Source of the DNA: DT-110 sp030148525
GTDB lineage: Bacteria; Bacteroidota; Bacteroidia; Chitinophagales; Saprospiraceae
Direction of reading: 5' to 3'
Assembly: GCA_965227445.1 (NCBI GenBank)
Contig: OZ245751.1
Location: 3,596,001-3,660,000 of the forward strand
Length of the DNA: 64,000 bases
A model generated the notes under the pieces. It ran no database searches and was not told the origin of the DNA. It saw only the letters and a program-made list of their open reading frames with translations. How positions within the stretch are numbered: position 1 is the stretch's first letter; each line of letters starts with the position of its first letter. Shown here one piece after another: positions 8,937 to 17,907 of this stretch. The translations under genes were made by a program, and so were the position numbers.

Positions 8937-10094
8937 TTACTGTTTCTTGCTTAAACGACCATCATCCCCGATAACCAGGGTCGTTTCGGGAAAATCAGCC
9001 TCGGTGAGTTCCTGCAGCACAGAAATGGCCCGCTTTTGGTCGTCTAATTTGGGGCCGTGTGTCTTCATTTGGTAGATCGGGGTAACCATCCCTTCCTGAA
9101 AAACACCCTCCTGGTCTAAGGTTACCTTAACTATCGGAGCAATTCCGTTCACCCCGCGAACATTAAAGCGCCCGTAGGTACAGAAATTCCCTAAGCTGTA
9201 GCAGATGAGGCGGTCTTTGTAGAGTTCCATGGCACGGGTCACGTGAGGCCCGTGGCCGAATATAACGTCGGCTCCGGCATCAATCAGGGCGTGGGAAAAC
9301 TTGTATACATCTCCCCGATTCTCACCGTAATAGGTTTCGGTAGCTCGCGGCACGTGCTGATGGCTGCTACCTTCGGCTCCCCCGTGGAAGGAGACGATCA
9401 CAATGTCGGTCTGCTCCGCCAATTCCCGTACAATAGCTTCAGCCCGGGGAATGTTGCGGATATCACAGGTACCCCTGTTCGGAGCGAAGGCACAAAATCC
9501 ATATTTGATGCCGTCTTTTTCGATAATAGCCATCTCATCCGAGCCGGCCAGACCAGCGTATTTGATCCCCTGTTCATTGAGTACCTCCTTGGTTTTGGTG
9601 CGGCCTGCCGCCCCCATATCACCGGAGTGATTATTGGCCAGAGACAGGAAGTCGAAGCCCGCTTTCGCAAAATGCTGACCGTAGCTTTCCGGGGAGCGGA
9701 ATACATAGCAGGCAGCAGGGTTATTGCAGCGTTTGGGGGTACCACCGGAATCCAGGATAGTCCCCTCCAGGTTACCGACGGTGATGTCCGCATCCTGCAG
9801 AATGGCTTCTACATCGGCCAGCATAGTACGTCCGCCTTCTGGAGGTAAATAGGAGGCCGATGGATAATTCGTACCCAGCATCATATCGCCGACGCCGATC
9901 AGTTCTACTGTAACGGGGGTCGTATCGGGCGGGGGAACAGTATCAGTGACCGCAGATTGCAAAACAGTGGACTCTTTTACCGGGAGCTCATCACCCCCAT
10001 CGGCACAGCGAAAAGCCACCATACTCAATCCCAACATTCCAACGAAAAAAAGACTTCCGTGACGGAAGCCTTTTTGTAAGCTCTTTAAAATCAT
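8937..10094 (-). CDS. CapA-family metallophosphatase-like protein
   Basis: The 385-residue product matches the CapA/PgsA (poly-gamma-glutamate synthesis) fold: VGDMMLGTNYP near residue 67, an NLEGTI motif, FLSLANNHSGDMG, a SFHGGAE motif, and IFGHGPHVTRAMELYK. These carry the calcineurin-like metal-binding residues (Asp, Asn, His). No other capsule synthesis genes are adjacent, so a polyglutamate capsule is not implied. The N-terminus (basic residues, then SLFFVGMLGLSMVAF) looks like an export signal, but the residue before Cys30 is Arg, an unusual lipobox. The first 17 codons overlap a strong intrinsic terminator structure (10045-10075), so the start at 10094 is open to question. Confidence 0.85.
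   Translation of the reverse strand: MILKSLQKGFRHGSLFFVGMLGLSMVAFRCADGGDELPVKESTVLQSAVTDTVPPPDTTPVTVELIGVGDMMLGTNYPSASYLPPEGGRTMLADVEAILQDADITVGNLEGTILDSGGTPKRCNNPAACYVFRSPESYGQHFAKAGFDFLSLANNHSGDMGAAGRTKTKEVLNEQGIKYAGLAGSDEMAIIEKDGIKYGFCAFAPNRGTCDIRNIPRAEAIVRELAEQTDIVIVSFHGGAEGSSHQHVPRATETYYGENRGDVYKFSHALIDAGADVIFGHGPHVTRAMELYKDRLICYSLGNFCTYGRFNVRGVNGIAPIVKVTLDQEGVFQEGMVTPIYQMKTHGPKLDDQKRAISVLQELTEADFPETTLVIGDDGRLSKKQ
10045..10075 (-). terminator. Intrinsic terminator hairpin overlapping the 5' end of the CapA gene
   Basis: On the minus strand an 8-bp stem (GGCTTCCG / CGGAAGTC, one G-T pair) with a TCA loop is followed by seven T and preceded by five A. It starts 36 bp beyond the stop of the M23 peptidase gene, so it probably ends that transcript. 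It also encodes residues of the CapA signal sequence. Confidence 0.7.
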
Positions 10095-10110
10095 GTCAAT
10101 AGGTTATTTC

Positions 10111-11094
10111 TTAATCCATCGACTGGTTAACCCGCTCAGCGGCTTTAACCAGCTCCTGGTATTCTTTTGGCGAAAGCCCATCCAGTACATAGTTGATAGG
10201 ATTCACTTTTTTGCCTTTGTATACAACTTCGTAGTGGCAGTGCGGTGCCGTCGAGGTTCCGGTGCTACCCACTATTCCGATCTGCTGGCCGCGCTTGACT
10301 TCTTCACCTTTCTTAACATCAATGCGGGCCATGTGTCCGTAGAGGGTTTCGTACCCGAAACCGTGATCAATAACTACATTATAGCCGTAACCGGTACTGC
10401 GACGCTCCACGCGTTTCACCACACCGTTACCCGTCGCCTGGATTGGCGTACCACGGGGTGCCGTGAAATCGATGCCGGTGTGCATCTTGCGGACCTTGTA
10501 AACGGGGTGCATGCGGTACCCAAATCCGGAGAGGAGACGAACTGCGCGCGGCAGGCGATCGGAGCGAACGGGCTTAATGCTTGGTATAGAGGCCAGCATC
10601 TTTTCTTTTTCCATGGCTACATTGAGGATGGTATCCATTGACTTAGATTGAATGACCATCTTGTGTTTCAACTTGCGCACGCGGCTTTTGGCTTCCGCCA
10701 TTATTTCACCGGAATGGCGAAACTGGCGCAGCAATTTGTACTCGTCGTGACCACCGATTCCTCCTTCGAGAACGTCTTCGTCGATGGGTTCCATCCCGAA
10801 GACCATCCGGTATGCGTAGGCATCCCGCTCCTGTAAGTGATTGAGCTCGTTATCCAACATACCAAATTCATCGATGAGCTTGTCGTACTCCACGCGCATC
10901 TGACTGATCTCGCGCATCAAGGCCTTCTCCTTGGGAGAAGGGAAATACCGATGTAGCATCAAGGTGAATAGAAATGCAGTAAACAGGGCCGCACAAAGAA
11001 ACCCAAATACCCGCAATACTCTGGTAGACATGGATTCTTCTACCTTCTCATACCGCAGCGTATGGGTATTATAAATAAACTTTTCCTTTCTCAT
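10111..11094 (-). CDS. M23-family metallopeptidase (LytM/DipM-like), membrane anchored
   Basis: The 327-residue protein has a cytoplasmic N-terminus, one membrane segment (about 28-47), a coiled-coil region (about 55-160) and a C-terminal M23 domain. Zinc ligands are visible as HTGID (His, Asp) and as H285 and H287 in HCHYEV. M23 enzymes cut peptide cross-links in peptidoglycan, or act as inactive activators of amidases; with all ligands present this one is probably active. The layout (membrane helix, coiled coil, M23) is typical of cell-wall remodelling proteins near alaS in Bacteroidota. A promoter candidate lies about 110 bp upstream and a terminator directly downstream, suggesting a monocistronic unit. 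Confidence 0.92.
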   Translation of the reverse strand: MRKEKFIYNTHTLRYEKVEESMSTRVLRVFGFLCAALFTAFLFTLMLHRYFPSPKEKALMREISQMRVEYDKLIDEFGMLDNELNHLQERDAYAYRMVFGMEPIDEDVLEGGIGGHDEYKLLRQFRHSGEIMAEAKSRVRKLKHKMVIQSKSMDTILNVAMEKEKMLASIPSIKPVRSDRLPRAVRLLSGFGYRMHPVYKVRKMHTGIDFTAPRGTPIQATGNGVVKRVERRSTGYGYNVVIDHGFGYETLYGHMARIDVKKGEEVKRGQQIGIVGSTGTSTAPHCHYEVVYKGKKVNPINYVLDGLSPKEYQELVKAAERVNQSMD

Positions 11095-11206
11095 GAATGT
11101 CGATACTTAGCCGTTTTACTAATTTTGCAGCGTTTTTTCCAAGTGGTTGGGGTGTTGTTCATGGAAAACTTCCTTGTTAAACTGGCCATTGGCAATTCGG
11201 CTGGAA

Positions 11207-11235
11207 CAAAAGTATATGTATTGATTGTTTTGCCA
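11207..11235 (-). promoter_or_regulatory. Candidate promoter of the M23 peptidase gene
   Basis: On the minus strand, TACTTTTG (11214-11207) matches the Bacteroidota -7 consensus TAnnTTTG. A TTG (11235-11233) lies 18 bp upstream, within the reported 17-23 bp spacing. The predicted start site would be near 11200, giving a leader of roughly 105 nt. Confidence 0.5.
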
Positions 11236-11411
11236 AAAATTATGCCAATAATTAACGCGGAATGACAGCAAAAAAGTTACTAGTCACTGTTGTTTAAGCA
11301 ATAAACGTATATATTCAGGGACTGTGGCTAGAGGCAGGGCATGTTTAGCCCCCACCTCAAAAGCGGGAGCAAATATGGGTAAGTTTGTAATGGAATAAAG
11401 TTAATTAAGAA

Positions 11412-11443
11412 TTGTTTAACAAAAGTATTAAGGAATACATTTT
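11412..11443 (+). promoter_or_regulatory. Candidate promoter of alaS
   Basis: TTG (11412-11414), a 21-bp spacer and TACATTTT (11436-11443; seven of eight positions fit when TAnnTTTG is expected) lie 58 bp before the alaS start. The rest of the 400-bp divergent region 11095-11500 is AT-rich with no gene. A second TAnnTTTG match at 11380-11387 lacks a TTG partner. Confidence 0.35.
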
Positions 11444-11500
11444 TTTCCACACCAGGTAAAATAGCCCTACTTTCACGGGCCAAAACAGATCATTCCCGAC

Positions 11501-14128
11501 ATGATGACATCCAAACAGATACGACAAACCTTTCTGGACTTCTTTAAGGAGAAGGGGCACCGCATTGTCCCATCGGCCCCCATCGTCAGTAAAGACGACC
11601 CTACCCTGCTGTTTACCAATGCGGGGATGAACCAGTTCAAGGACTATTTCCTGGGTAACCAGACCCCGGACTCGCGGCGTATTGCCGATACCCAAAAGTG
11701 CCTGCGTGTTTCCGGCAAACACAATGACCTGGAGGAGGTAGGACGCGACTCCTATCACCACACTATGTTCGAGATGCTCGGCAACTGGTCATTCGGCGAC
11801 TATTTCAAGCGCGAGGCCATCGACTGGGCCTGGGAACTCCTGACCGACCGGTACGGACTGCCAAAGGACCGGTTGTATGTTTCCGTCTTCGAAGGCGACC
11901 AGGAACAGGGCCTACCCGTCGACCAGGAAGCAGTTGACTACTGGAAAAAGCACCTGCCCGAGGATCGCATCCTATATTTTGATAAGTCCGACAACTTCTG
12001 GGAAATGGGCGAAACGGGCCCCTGTGGCCCCTGCTCGGAGATCCATATCGACCTGCGCCCGGAGGAAGACCGTAAAAAGGTCGACGGAAAAGGCCTGGTG
12101 AATGCCGATCACCCACAAGTGGTGGAGATATGGAACCTTGTTTTCATTCAGTTTAACCGTATGGCCGACGGAAGCCTGAAAGAACTCCCCGAAAAACACA
12201 TCGATACCGGGATGGGGTACGAACGCCTGTGCATGGCCATGCAGGGTACTCTTTCCAATTACGATACCGATGTCTTCACTCCTTTTATCAAGCAAATCGA
12301 AAAGGATTCCGGTAAATCCTACACTGGTAAATACGAAGAATCGGCCAAGGTGGACATCGCTATGCGGGTAGTGGCCGACCACATACGTGCCGTTGCCTTC
12401 GCTATTGCCGATGGGCAGTTACCCTCCAATACCGGGGCCGGATACGTTATTCGTCGAATCCTGCGGCGGGCAGTTCGCTATTACTATTCCTTCCTGGACA
12501 TCCAGCAACCCTACCTCCACACCCTCATTCCAATGCTGGCCGAGGTATTCAAAGACGTGTTTCCCGAACTGCATGCCCAGGGCGAGCAGGTAGCTAAAGT
12601 TATCGAGGGCGAAGAAAAGACCTTCCTCAATACCCTGGAAAACGGCCTGAACCGCTTCGCCACCCTGGACATTAAAAACAACATCATCAGCGGTCAGGAT
12701 GCTTTTGAACTCTACGATACGTATGGCTTTCCGATTGACCTGACCCGATTGCTGGCTTCCGAACAGGGGTATGACATTGACGAGAAAGGATTCAGTAAGG
12801 CCTTACAGGAACAAAAAGATCGCTCCCGGGCTGACGCCAAAAAAGCCGTAGGCGACTGGAATACCCTCCGCTCCGGCGAAGAAGTAGCCTTTGTGGGATA
12901 CGACACCCTCGAAGTGTCCGACGCCCAAATCCTGAAATACCGGACCGTCAAACAAAAGAAAAAGGAACAGTACCAGGTGGTTCTGAATAAGACTCCCTTC
13001 TATGCCGAAAGTGGTGGCCAGCGCGGTGATGTAGGACTATTGACCGTGGGTGAGGAAAAAATCTCCGTAATCGACACCCAAAAAGAGAATGATCTCATCA
13101 TTCACATCGTCAAAAAATTCCCGGGTGACCTGGATGCCCCCGTGCACGCCAAAGTTCACCCGGAAAAGCGCCGGGCCACCTCGAATAATCACTCGGCCGT
13201 TCACTTAATGCACGCCGCCATGCACAATATCCTTGGCGAACATGCGCTCCAAAAAGGTCAGGACGTGGACCCCTCCCGTCTGCGCTTCGACTTCTCCCAC
13301 TTCCAGAAAGTAGAGCCGGAGGAGTTACAACGGATCGAAGACTTGGTCAACGAAAAGATCCGCGCCAATATTCCACTGCAGGAGGACCGTGCCATCCCGA
13401 TCGAAGAAGCAAAAGAGGCAGGAGCTCTGATGCTATTCGGGGAAAAATACGGCGACCTGGTGCGTATGATCACCTTCGACCCGGATTACTCAAGGGAGTT
13501 GTGCGGTGGTACCCACGCTCAGTCTACCGGTGAGATCGGCCTATTCAAAATACTAAGCGAGTCGGGTGTGGCGGCCGGCATTCGCCGGATCGAGGCCGTT
13601 ACGGCCAGCGAAGCCCATAAGTATGTGGTCAATGAGCTGAAAACCCTCGACGAAATCCGGGACCTGTTCAAAAACCCGAAGAACATCGTCAAATCGGTCA
13701 GTGACCTGCAAGAGGAAAATAAACAACTCCGCAAAGAGGTAGAGCAACTTCTGGCTGCCCAGGCAAATGCCCTCAAGGGCGACCTGAAAGCCAAAGCCGA
13801 AAAAGTGGGTAATGCCAACTTCCTGAGTGCCCGTCTGCCCCTTGGTGATTCCGCGGCTATTAAGAACCTGGCCTATCAACTCGAAAAAGAGTTGGCCCCG
13901 GCCGTAATCGTTTTCGGCGCCGAAGTGAACAGCAAGCCGCAACTGATGGTCGTCATCAGTAAACAGCTGACCGAATCATCGGACCTCCACGCCGGAAATA
14001 TGATCCGTGAACTGGCCAAAGAAATCAAAGGCGGTGGAGGTGGTCAACCCTTTTTCGCCACCGCTGGTGGAAAAGATGTGGATGGCCTGGATGCGGCCCT
14101 GGCCAAGGCGAAGGGAATGGTAGAATGA
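11501..14128 (+). CDS. alaS: Alanyl-tRNA synthetase
   Basis: This enzyme charges tRNA(Ala) with alanine in the cytoplasm. The 875-residue length and domain order are standard: class II catalytic core (about 1-240, with FTNAGMNQFK and a GPCGPCSEIH motif 2/3 region), tRNA-recognition domain (about 245-460), editing domain with the metal site HxxxH (His564, His568) and CxxxH (Cys668, His672), and the C-terminal DHHA1 domain with its glycine-rich GGGGGQPFFATAGG. A possible upstream start is not needed because MMTSKQIRQTFLDFF fits the family start; ATG codons 1 and 2 are both possible. It is transcribed divergently from the M23 peptidase gene and followed by an intrinsic terminator. Confidence 0.98.
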   Translation: MMTSKQIRQTFLDFFKEKGHRIVPSAPIVSKDDPTLLFTNAGMNQFKDYFLGNQTPDSRRIADTQKCLRVSGKHNDLEEVGRDSYHHTMFEMLGNWSFGDYFKREAIDWAWELLTDRYGLPKDRLYVSVFEGDQEQGLPVDQEAVDYWKKHLPEDRILYFDKSDNFWEMGETGPCGPCSEIHIDLRPEEDRKKVDGKGLVNADHPQVVEIWNLVFIQFNRMADGSLKELPEKHIDTGMGYERLCMAMQGTLSNYDTDVFTPFIKQIEKDSGKSYTGKYEESAKVDIAMRVVADHIRAVAFAIADGQLPSNTGAGYVIRRILRRAVRYYYSFLDIQQPYLHTLIPMLAEVFKDVFPELHAQGEQVAKVIEGEEKTFLNTLENGLNRFATLDIKNNIISGQDAFELYDTYGFPIDLTRLLASEQGYDIDEKGFSKALQEQKDRSRADAKKAVGDWNTLRSGEEVAFVGYDTLEVSDAQILKYRTVKQKKKEQYQVVLNKTPFYAESGGQRGDVGLLTVGEEKISVIDTQKENDLIIHIVKKFPGDLDAPVHAKVHPEKRRATSNNHSAVHLMHAAMHNILGEHALQKGQDVDPSRLRFDFSHFQKVEPEELQRIEDLVNEKIRANIPLQEDRAIPIEEAKEAGALMLFGEKYGDLVRMITFDPDYSRELCGGTHAQSTGEIGLFKILSESGVAAGIRRIEAVTASEAHKYVVNELKTLDEIRDLFKNPKNIVKSVSDLQEENKQLRKEVEQLLAAQANALKGDLKAKAEKVGNANFLSARLPLGDSAAIKNLAYQLEKELAPAVIVFGAEVNSKPQLMVVISKQLTESSDLHAGNMIRELAKEIKGGGGGQPFFATAGGKDVDGLDAALAKAKGMVE

Positions 14129-14168
14129 TTTTGGATGTTAAATCCAATTCATAAAACCCATCCCCCGT

Positions 14169-14211
14169 CCCCTTCCCTTCGATCGCTCCGCTAAGGGAAG
14201 GGGTGTCTTTT
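14169..14211 (+). terminator. Intrinsic terminator after alaS
   Basis: An 11-bp perfect stem (CCCCTTCCCTT at 14169-14179 with AAGGGAAGGGG at 14193-14203) with a 13-nt loop is followed by TGTCTTTT. It starts 41 bp after the alaS stop. Confidence 0.7.
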
Positions 14212-14300
14212 CGGAAGACCACCAATTACTGCAATAAAGGAGTCCATCGTGACCGATTCTCCCTCCCTTCGAAAAGATGAACGAACGATTCGCTTGCGAT

Positions 14301-14356
14301 CAAGATCCGGCAACGCCTGCGCCCGTAGGGGCTTCAGCGGCCGCAGGTGGATCTTG
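14301..14356. repeat. Nested inverted repeat between alaS and the next gene
   Basis: CAAGATCC (14301-14308) pairs with GGATCTTG (14349-14356), and inside it CCTGCG (14316-14321) pairs with CGCAGG (14342-14347). The stem is interrupted but long. It has no T-tract, so it is more like an intergenic hairpin element than a terminator. Nothing else is visible in the 277-bp gap apart from the alaS terminator. Confidence 0.5.
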
Positions 14357-14405
14357 AAGTGAGAGAAACGCGAAGCGGATAGAGCCAGAGAGTGGGTTTT
14401 TCCAT

Positions 14406-14912
14406 TCAATCAAACCGCCACCCGATCTTTACCCTTCTCCCGTCCACGCCGACGCGGATTGCCGATTCTCGTGCGTGTTGTTTCCGAATGCACTCGTTGT
14501 ATTTATGGACGGCATTCTTCTTGAAGGCAATTTCAATAACCTGGAAAACGACTCCGGCGGCGCCGGACAGAATACCCACTTTGAGCATGTCGTTGCTTAG
14601 GTTCAGGTCGTCTTCCCGTATCAACACTCCAGTCAATACGAAAAGTCCTCCGGTAGCGTAGGTCGCAACGCTGAGCTGGTCACTGATTACTGCCCCGCGA
14701 ATAGGACTATAGGCCTCCGGATAATCGCTCATAAACCATTCCATAACTGCCAAATTGAGACGCTTACCATCCAGGTAAAAGGCATTGCCCAGTATATCCT
14801 GGCGTATGACAATAGTATCACGGGAAATATGCCCCAGCGTCGATTGCGCCAGGCAGGGAACGGTTCCAATAACAAACACGAGGGGCAATAGGTGTCTAAG
14901 GTAGATGATCAT
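14406..14912 (-). CDS. Small exported protein, unknown function
   Basis: I place the start at the ATG giving MIIYLRHLLPLVFV (169 residues), which yields a clean signal peptide ending near CLAQ; the open frame continues 12 codons further upstream. The mature part begins with a short DTIVIRQD segment, then has two weakly hydrophobic, glycine-rich stretches (about residues 80-97 and 110-128) and a basic C-terminal tail ending VKIGWRFD. I do not recognise a family. It is flanked by repeat-rich spacers on both sides and appears to be transcribed alone. Confidence 0.6.
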   Translation of the reverse strand: MIIYLRHLLPLVFVIGTVPCLAQSTLGHISRDTIVIRQDILGNAFYLDGKRLNLAVMEWFMSDYPEAYSPIRGAVISDQLSVATYATGGLFVLTGVLIREDDLNLSNDMLKVGILSGAAGVVFQVIEIAFKKNAVHKYNECIRKQHARESAIRVGVDGRRVKIGWRFD

Positions 14913-14999
14913 GTTTTCTCTAATCCAGCATGTGAGCGGTGCAATCAAGATAAGGAAAAGGCTGCTGGAAGTCGGAAATCAGTAGTCGGAAATCGGAAA

Positions 15000-15090
15000 T
15001 ATACCGACAACGAAGTGGTTTTGCTTCCCAGTACTTCGTGCTGGGATCCCAAACCACTTCGAGTCGGGTATATACTCAGGTGAAAAGGTT
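15000..15090 (+). repeat. Hairpin element E, copy 1
   Basis: The element begins TATACCGACAACG and contains a stem CGAAGTGGTTT (15011-15021) pairing with AAACCACTTCG (15051-15061), enclosing a second stem TCCCAG / CTGGGA. It ends with TCGGGTATATACTC and GTGAAAAGGTT. An inverted, shorter copy lies at 18041-18110 on the other side of the M14 peptidase gene. Confidence 0.65.
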
Positions 15091-15112
15091 GAGATTGAGG
15101 TTAAGGTTAATT

Positions 15113-15172
15113 CCAAGGGGCCTGAACCATGATTCATGCCCCTTGGACCTTGGACCTCGGACCTTGGACCAA
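15113..15172. repeat. Hairpin followed by GGACCTT heptamers
   Basis: CCAAGGGGC (15113-15121) pairs with GCCCCTTGG (15138-15146), then four heptamers of the GGACCTT type run to about 15172. The hairpin lies downstream of the M14 peptidase stop but has no T-tract on the minus strand, so I do not call it a terminator. Confidence 0.6.
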
Positions 15173-15232
15173 ATAACCATAAGCCCAAAGTACCAAAGTG
15201 GAGTACTTCAAAGCGACCCGGTAAATCCCTCC

Positions 15233-17812
15233 TTATCGCTCCGTAGCTCCCCCGCTAATGGCCTGACCGAAGAAGACCGCGTTGGCGAACAGTCGGTTAG
15301 TGCCATACCAGAAGGCACGGAAATTGGGATTATCCTGCAGGCAGATCACCTTTCCTCTTCCACGGCCACTGACAATGACGGCAGCGGTGTTGCGCAGATT
15401 TTCCAGATTCCCTTTGTTGATATAACCACTCAACAGCGGCTGATCTGTGTACATAAATGGTGTGGCGTAAGGATTTTCGCTCGGCTCCAAAAGGGTAGTC
15501 CCGCTGCGGAATACCGGCAAGTGATCACGACGCATACCATAGGCCAGGGGGTGGGTAAGGTCCACCCTTGTCTCAAAAATGGAACCACCGACTACTCGGC
15601 CCCCTCCGTCGCGGGAACGCATATTATACGGACGACGGTCGCTTTGAACGCCGGTGGGGTCTCCCGATTTGAAGGATAGTTTCGCCAATCCATTCTGGGC
15701 CAGCCAACGCAGGGCTCCCTCCATGCCGATCAGCGTTCCGCCGCTACTCACCCAATTTTGAAGGTTTTCGACCCCACGACTGGAAATACCACTGTAGTAT
15801 CCATCGGGCATGATAATAACATTATACCGGTCGAGATCCATACCACTAAGGGAGGATGGTTCCGCTTTGGTGACCACTACCTCGTAACGCGTATCCAACA
15901 CGTGCCAGGCTTCACCAGCATCGTAGCTGCGGGCACCAGGTCCGGCCAGCAGTAATACCTCTGGTTTTTCAATTGTTGAATAACCCCTGCTTCCCAGGTC
16001 AGGGCCCTGCGGAGTGTACCCGGTAGAGGCTCCATATATGTTTGCCCCACTCATCTCTGCTGCAGTACGCACCAGATCGTAAATCTCGTCCGGTGATTTA
16101 GATTGGTTCTCCACGGGAATTAATACAGTTCCCGGTCCGTATTCCCGGCCGTCCAGCATCATGGGGGCATCCGACAGACGAGTTCGCAAACCATGGTCCT
16201 GTAAATAGTACAAAGCTTTCGGTGCATAGTAATCCGTCCAATCCAACAGGTAGGCGTAATCACTGCGCTCCGGCATGTTCATCGTACGGTCCGGACGCAA
16301 TCCTTCCACGGCATCCCCCAGAGCACTGGCCGAAAAGCCACTGCGTGGCACCGCCGCGTAGGGAATATCAAAGGCGTAGGGCAGTGTCCAGGTGGATACA
16401 TCGTAAAACAAGCTATCCTCAAAAGTAGTGATGGTCTCAAAGGCAGCTTTGACCATGCGGTACTGTGCCTGCTCCATGGGGACCATGTACGAATGCTCCT
16501 GTTCAAATGTCTGTCCGTCAACGGTAACGTCCTGGTCCAACTCGTAGACCTCCAGTTGGTGGCGACGCAACACTTCGATGAAGGCATCCAGGCGGCTTTG
16601 GTCGTGGGGCTCCCCGAACACAAATCCGGCCCGGTCATCCTGACGGGCTTCCCGGGCTGCATCGTTGTAAAAATCGCGCTGGAAGGTGAGAATCTCTTCC
16701 CGCAGATTCACACAGGCCGCGTGGGTTGACAGCGCCGTAGCGACCTGGTTGCGGATCGTAAATGGGAAGCTCAGAATACCATTGGCACTCTCCTGCAAAT
16801 GACCGCGGGAGCTGGCCTGCTCAAAAAGGATACCAATGCAACCATTCACATCGGGGTAGGTCGACCCCTTACCCACGTAAAAGTCATCGTATCCTTCACC
16901 AGAGTAGTACAGAGAGCCGATATCATCCAGGGCCTCGGCGTGAAATTCCCCGATCTTAGCCGTCAGATCCTGATTCATTTGGGGTGTGATCGGATAGATG
17001 CGCGTGGGTTCGCCGGGCATAAAGAAAAAGGTGGAATTGGTCCCCATCTCGTGGTGATCGGTCAGCACATTGGGCTTCCAGGCGTGGAAGGTCTCAATGC
17101 GTCCTTGCGATTCGGGGTGTTGCTGCAGTAACCAATCGCGGTTGAGGTCGAACCAATAGTGGTTGGTCCGGCCGCCGGGCCATACCTCGTCGTATTCCCG
17201 ATCGTTGGGATCGGCAGTGAGGTTTTTATTCTTGTGCATATTCGCCCAGGTGGAGAAGCGCGTAAATCCATCCGGATTGTAACAGGGGTCAAAAAGGATG
17301 ACCACATTATCCAACAGCGTCGTCACCTGGTTATCCTGGCCAGCGGCCAGATAATAAGCGACCAAAGGCGCGGCGTTACCACCACTGGGTTCGTTTCCGT
17401 GAATACTGAAACCCTGATACAGCACGATCGGCATGTCGGCCGGATCCATATCAGTGGATTCACCAGGCGTATTCAGTGCAATGTGTTGTTCCTGGATCTC
17501 ATCGATATTACCGTGGTTATCCGGCGAAGTAATAGTCAAATAGATAAGCGGACGCTGCTCGTGCGTACGCGCGTACTCGGTCAGGGTAATCCGGTCAGAT
17601 AAGCGAGCCAGTTCGCGCATATACGCCAGTTGCTGATCGTGACTGATGTGCCATTCCCCAATCTGGTAGCCCAGGTACTCCTGAGGTGTAGGAATGGATT
17701 CATCGTAGGAAATATCCGGTAAATAATAGGTCAGTGAAACGGGTTGGCTGTAGCCAAAACCAATAATACCCAACACCAGTAAAACGGTGTATAGCGTAGA
17801 TCGCAAGGTCAT
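15233..17812 (-). CDS. Exported M14-family zinc carboxypeptidase
   Basis: The 859-residue protein has a signal peptide (to about residue 22) and an M14 peptidase domain (about 45-370). Zinc ligands are His138 and Glu141 (SIHGNEPS) and a His at 253/254 (TDHHEMG); Glu331 in GILFEQASS is the likely catalytic base. DLNRDW (about 222-227) carries the substrate-binding Arg. The C-terminal part (about 400-859) includes a region resembling a class I glutamine amidotransferase-like fold. Enzymes of this architecture are secreted peptidases of Bacteroidota and act on peptides in the periplasm or outside. The gene stands alone between two inverted copies of a repeat element. Confidence 0.92.
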   Translation of the reverse strand: MTLRSTLYTVLLVLGIIGFGYSQPVSLTYYLPDISYDESIPTPQEYLGYQIGEWHISHDQQLAYMRELARLSDRITLTEYARTHEQRPLIYLTITSPDNHGNIDEIQEQHIALNTPGESTDMDPADMPIVLYQGFSIHGNEPSGGNAAPLVAYYLAAGQDNQVTTLLDNVVILFDPCYNPDGFTRFSTWANMHKNKNLTADPNDREYDEVWPGGRTNHYWFDLNRDWLLQQHPESQGRIETFHAWKPNVLTDHHEMGTNSTFFFMPGEPTRIYPITPQMNQDLTAKIGEFHAEALDDIGSLYYSGEGYDDFYVGKGSTYPDVNGCIGILFEQASSRGHLQESANGILSFPFTIRNQVATALSTHAACVNLREEILTFQRDFYNDAAREARQDDRAGFVFGEPHDQSRLDAFIEVLRRHQLEVYELDQDVTVDGQTFEQEHSYMVPMEQAQYRMVKAAFETITTFEDSLFYDVSTWTLPYAFDIPYAAVPRSGFSASALGDAVEGLRPDRTMNMPERSDYAYLLDWTDYYAPKALYYLQDHGLRTRLSDAPMMLDGREYGPGTVLIPVENQSKSPDEIYDLVRTAAEMSGANIYGASTGYTPQGPDLGSRGYSTIEKPEVLLLAGPGARSYDAGEAWHVLDTRYEVVVTKAEPSSLSGMDLDRYNVIIMPDGYYSGISSRGVENLQNWVSSGGTLIGMEGALRWLAQNGLAKLSFKSGDPTGVQSDRRPYNMRSRDGGGRVVGGSIFETRVDLTHPLAYGMRRDHLPVFRSGTTLLEPSENPYATPFMYTDQPLLSGYINKGNLENLRNTAAVIVSGRGRGKVICLQDNPNFRAFWYGTNRLFANAVFFGQAISGGATER

Positions 17813-17844
17813 AGTATTTTGTTTTTAGTAATTATCGCCATTAT

Positions 17845-17864
17845 TTTTTGGCTTTCGCCAAAAA
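17845..17864. promoter_or_regulatory. Perfect palindrome upstream of the M14 peptidase gene
   Basis: TTTTTGGC and GCCAAAAA form an 8-bp perfect stem around a TTTC loop, 33 bp before the peptidase start. The half-site TTTTTGGCGAAAGC recurs before other genes in this window (42702, 50741). It could be an operator or a transcript hairpin; no function is proven. Confidence 0.4.
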
Positions 17865-17907
17865 CAATAGCAGCTAATATAGGGCATGTGTATGGGAGAA
17901 AGAAACA

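Noticed and set aside
10093..10641. A 182-residue plus-strand open frame
   Set aside because: Antisense shadow of the M23 peptidase gene.
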